64,000 nt of DNA from Saccharopolyspora indica (GTDB lineage: Bacteria; Actinomycetota; Actinomycetes; Mycobacteriales; Pseudonocardiaceae): positions 62,001 to 126,000 of the forward strand of contig NZ_JAQGLB010000019.1 of assembly GCF_027853965.1 (NCBI RefSeq). The letters are read 5' to 3'. Positions 63,817 through 64,000 of this stretch are shown here, in pieces. Below the pieces are notes generated by a model, which was given only the letters and a program-made list of their open reading frames with translations, ran no database searches and was not told where the DNA came from. The position numbers and the translations under genes were made by a program. Position 1 is the stretch's first letter. Each line of letters opens with the position of its first letter.

Positions 63817-64000
63817 TCAGCGCGGCCTCGGCACCTGCCCGAGCGGCGTGCCGTCGACCCGGCGCAGCACCACCACCGGAACCGTCGAAGCGTGCTTCCC
63901 GCTGCCCGGCGTGAACCGCTCGCGCTCCGGGCGCCGCTGGTAGAACCAGGCCAGTTCGGTCCGCGCCCGGGCCACCGCCCGGCGCCGGAGCAGGTACCTG
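63817..64000 (-). CDS. unknown protein, C-terminal part
   Basis: The last 60 residues of a minus-strand gene that continues past the window end. The fragment is very basic (YLLRRRAVARARTELAWFYQ, then RRPERERFTPGSGKH) and ends VVVLRRVDGTPLGQVPRPR. It converges on ppa. No family is recognised. Confidence 0.55.
   Translation of the reverse strand, partial: RYLLRRRAVARARTELAWFYQRRPERERFTPGSGKHASTVPVVVLRRVDGTPLGQVPRPR

Overview
The window is high-GC actinobacterial chromosome. Lsr2, ClpC, GTG and TTG starts, an ESX (type VII) locus, a DUF5753/DUF397 pair and an IdeR/DmdR-type iron box together suggest a mycelial Pseudonocardiaceae, most likely Saccharopolyspora or a close relative. The genus is inferred from gene content, not measured. 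No tRNA, rRNA, CRISPR array or insertion sequence was seen.

Layout. (1) 1-13850 is a conserved block, almost all on the minus strand: clpC (5' part), a three-gene iron-siderophore ABC importer behind an iron box, lsr2, lysS, coaX, panD, panC, a DUF2520 gene, a PrsW-type membrane protease and two small conserved membrane proteins. (2) 13900-51312 is an accessory block of about 37 kb: a MerR regulator, a group-2 sigma factor, an ESX locus in mixed orientations (eccE, eccC, eccD, eccB, two WXG100 genes, mycP, an eccA-like gene and ESX-linked secreted or unknown proteins), an EndoU toxin with a candidate immunity gene, a 2,972-residue WXG100-headed protein, an SseB-like gene and an AfsR-like regulator. 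(3) 51314-63694 returns to conserved order: folK-folB-folP-folE-ftsH, hpt, tilS, a DUF2342 zincin, a D-Ala-D-Ala carboxypeptidase with a very long cytoplasmic tail, and ppa. A truncated unknown gene runs off the right end.

From memory of Mycobacterium tuberculosis, blocks 1 and 3 follow Rv3596c-Rv3628, where the DUF3180 gene sits next to folK. Here the ESX block lies exactly between those two genes.

How it works together. The ESX genes supply a membrane complex (EccB, EccC, EccD, EccE), an AAA chaperone (EccA-like), helical substrates and a mycosin. The mycosin has lost all catalytic residues, so it can only be structural. Probable cargo includes the EndoU nuclease, the giant repeat protein and a Pro/Gly-rich WXG-type protein. 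The housekeeping block makes coenzyme A precursors, folate and charged tRNA, and handles proteolysis and the cell wall.

The intergenic DNA is unusual. There are paired TTTC-N4-GAAA palindromes at four places, paired hairpins with GTGAAGGGCACC arms at two places, and two copies of an 88-bp element whose outer stem covaries. Four genes have a TANNNT box exactly 7 nt before the start codon, which suggests leaderless transcripts.
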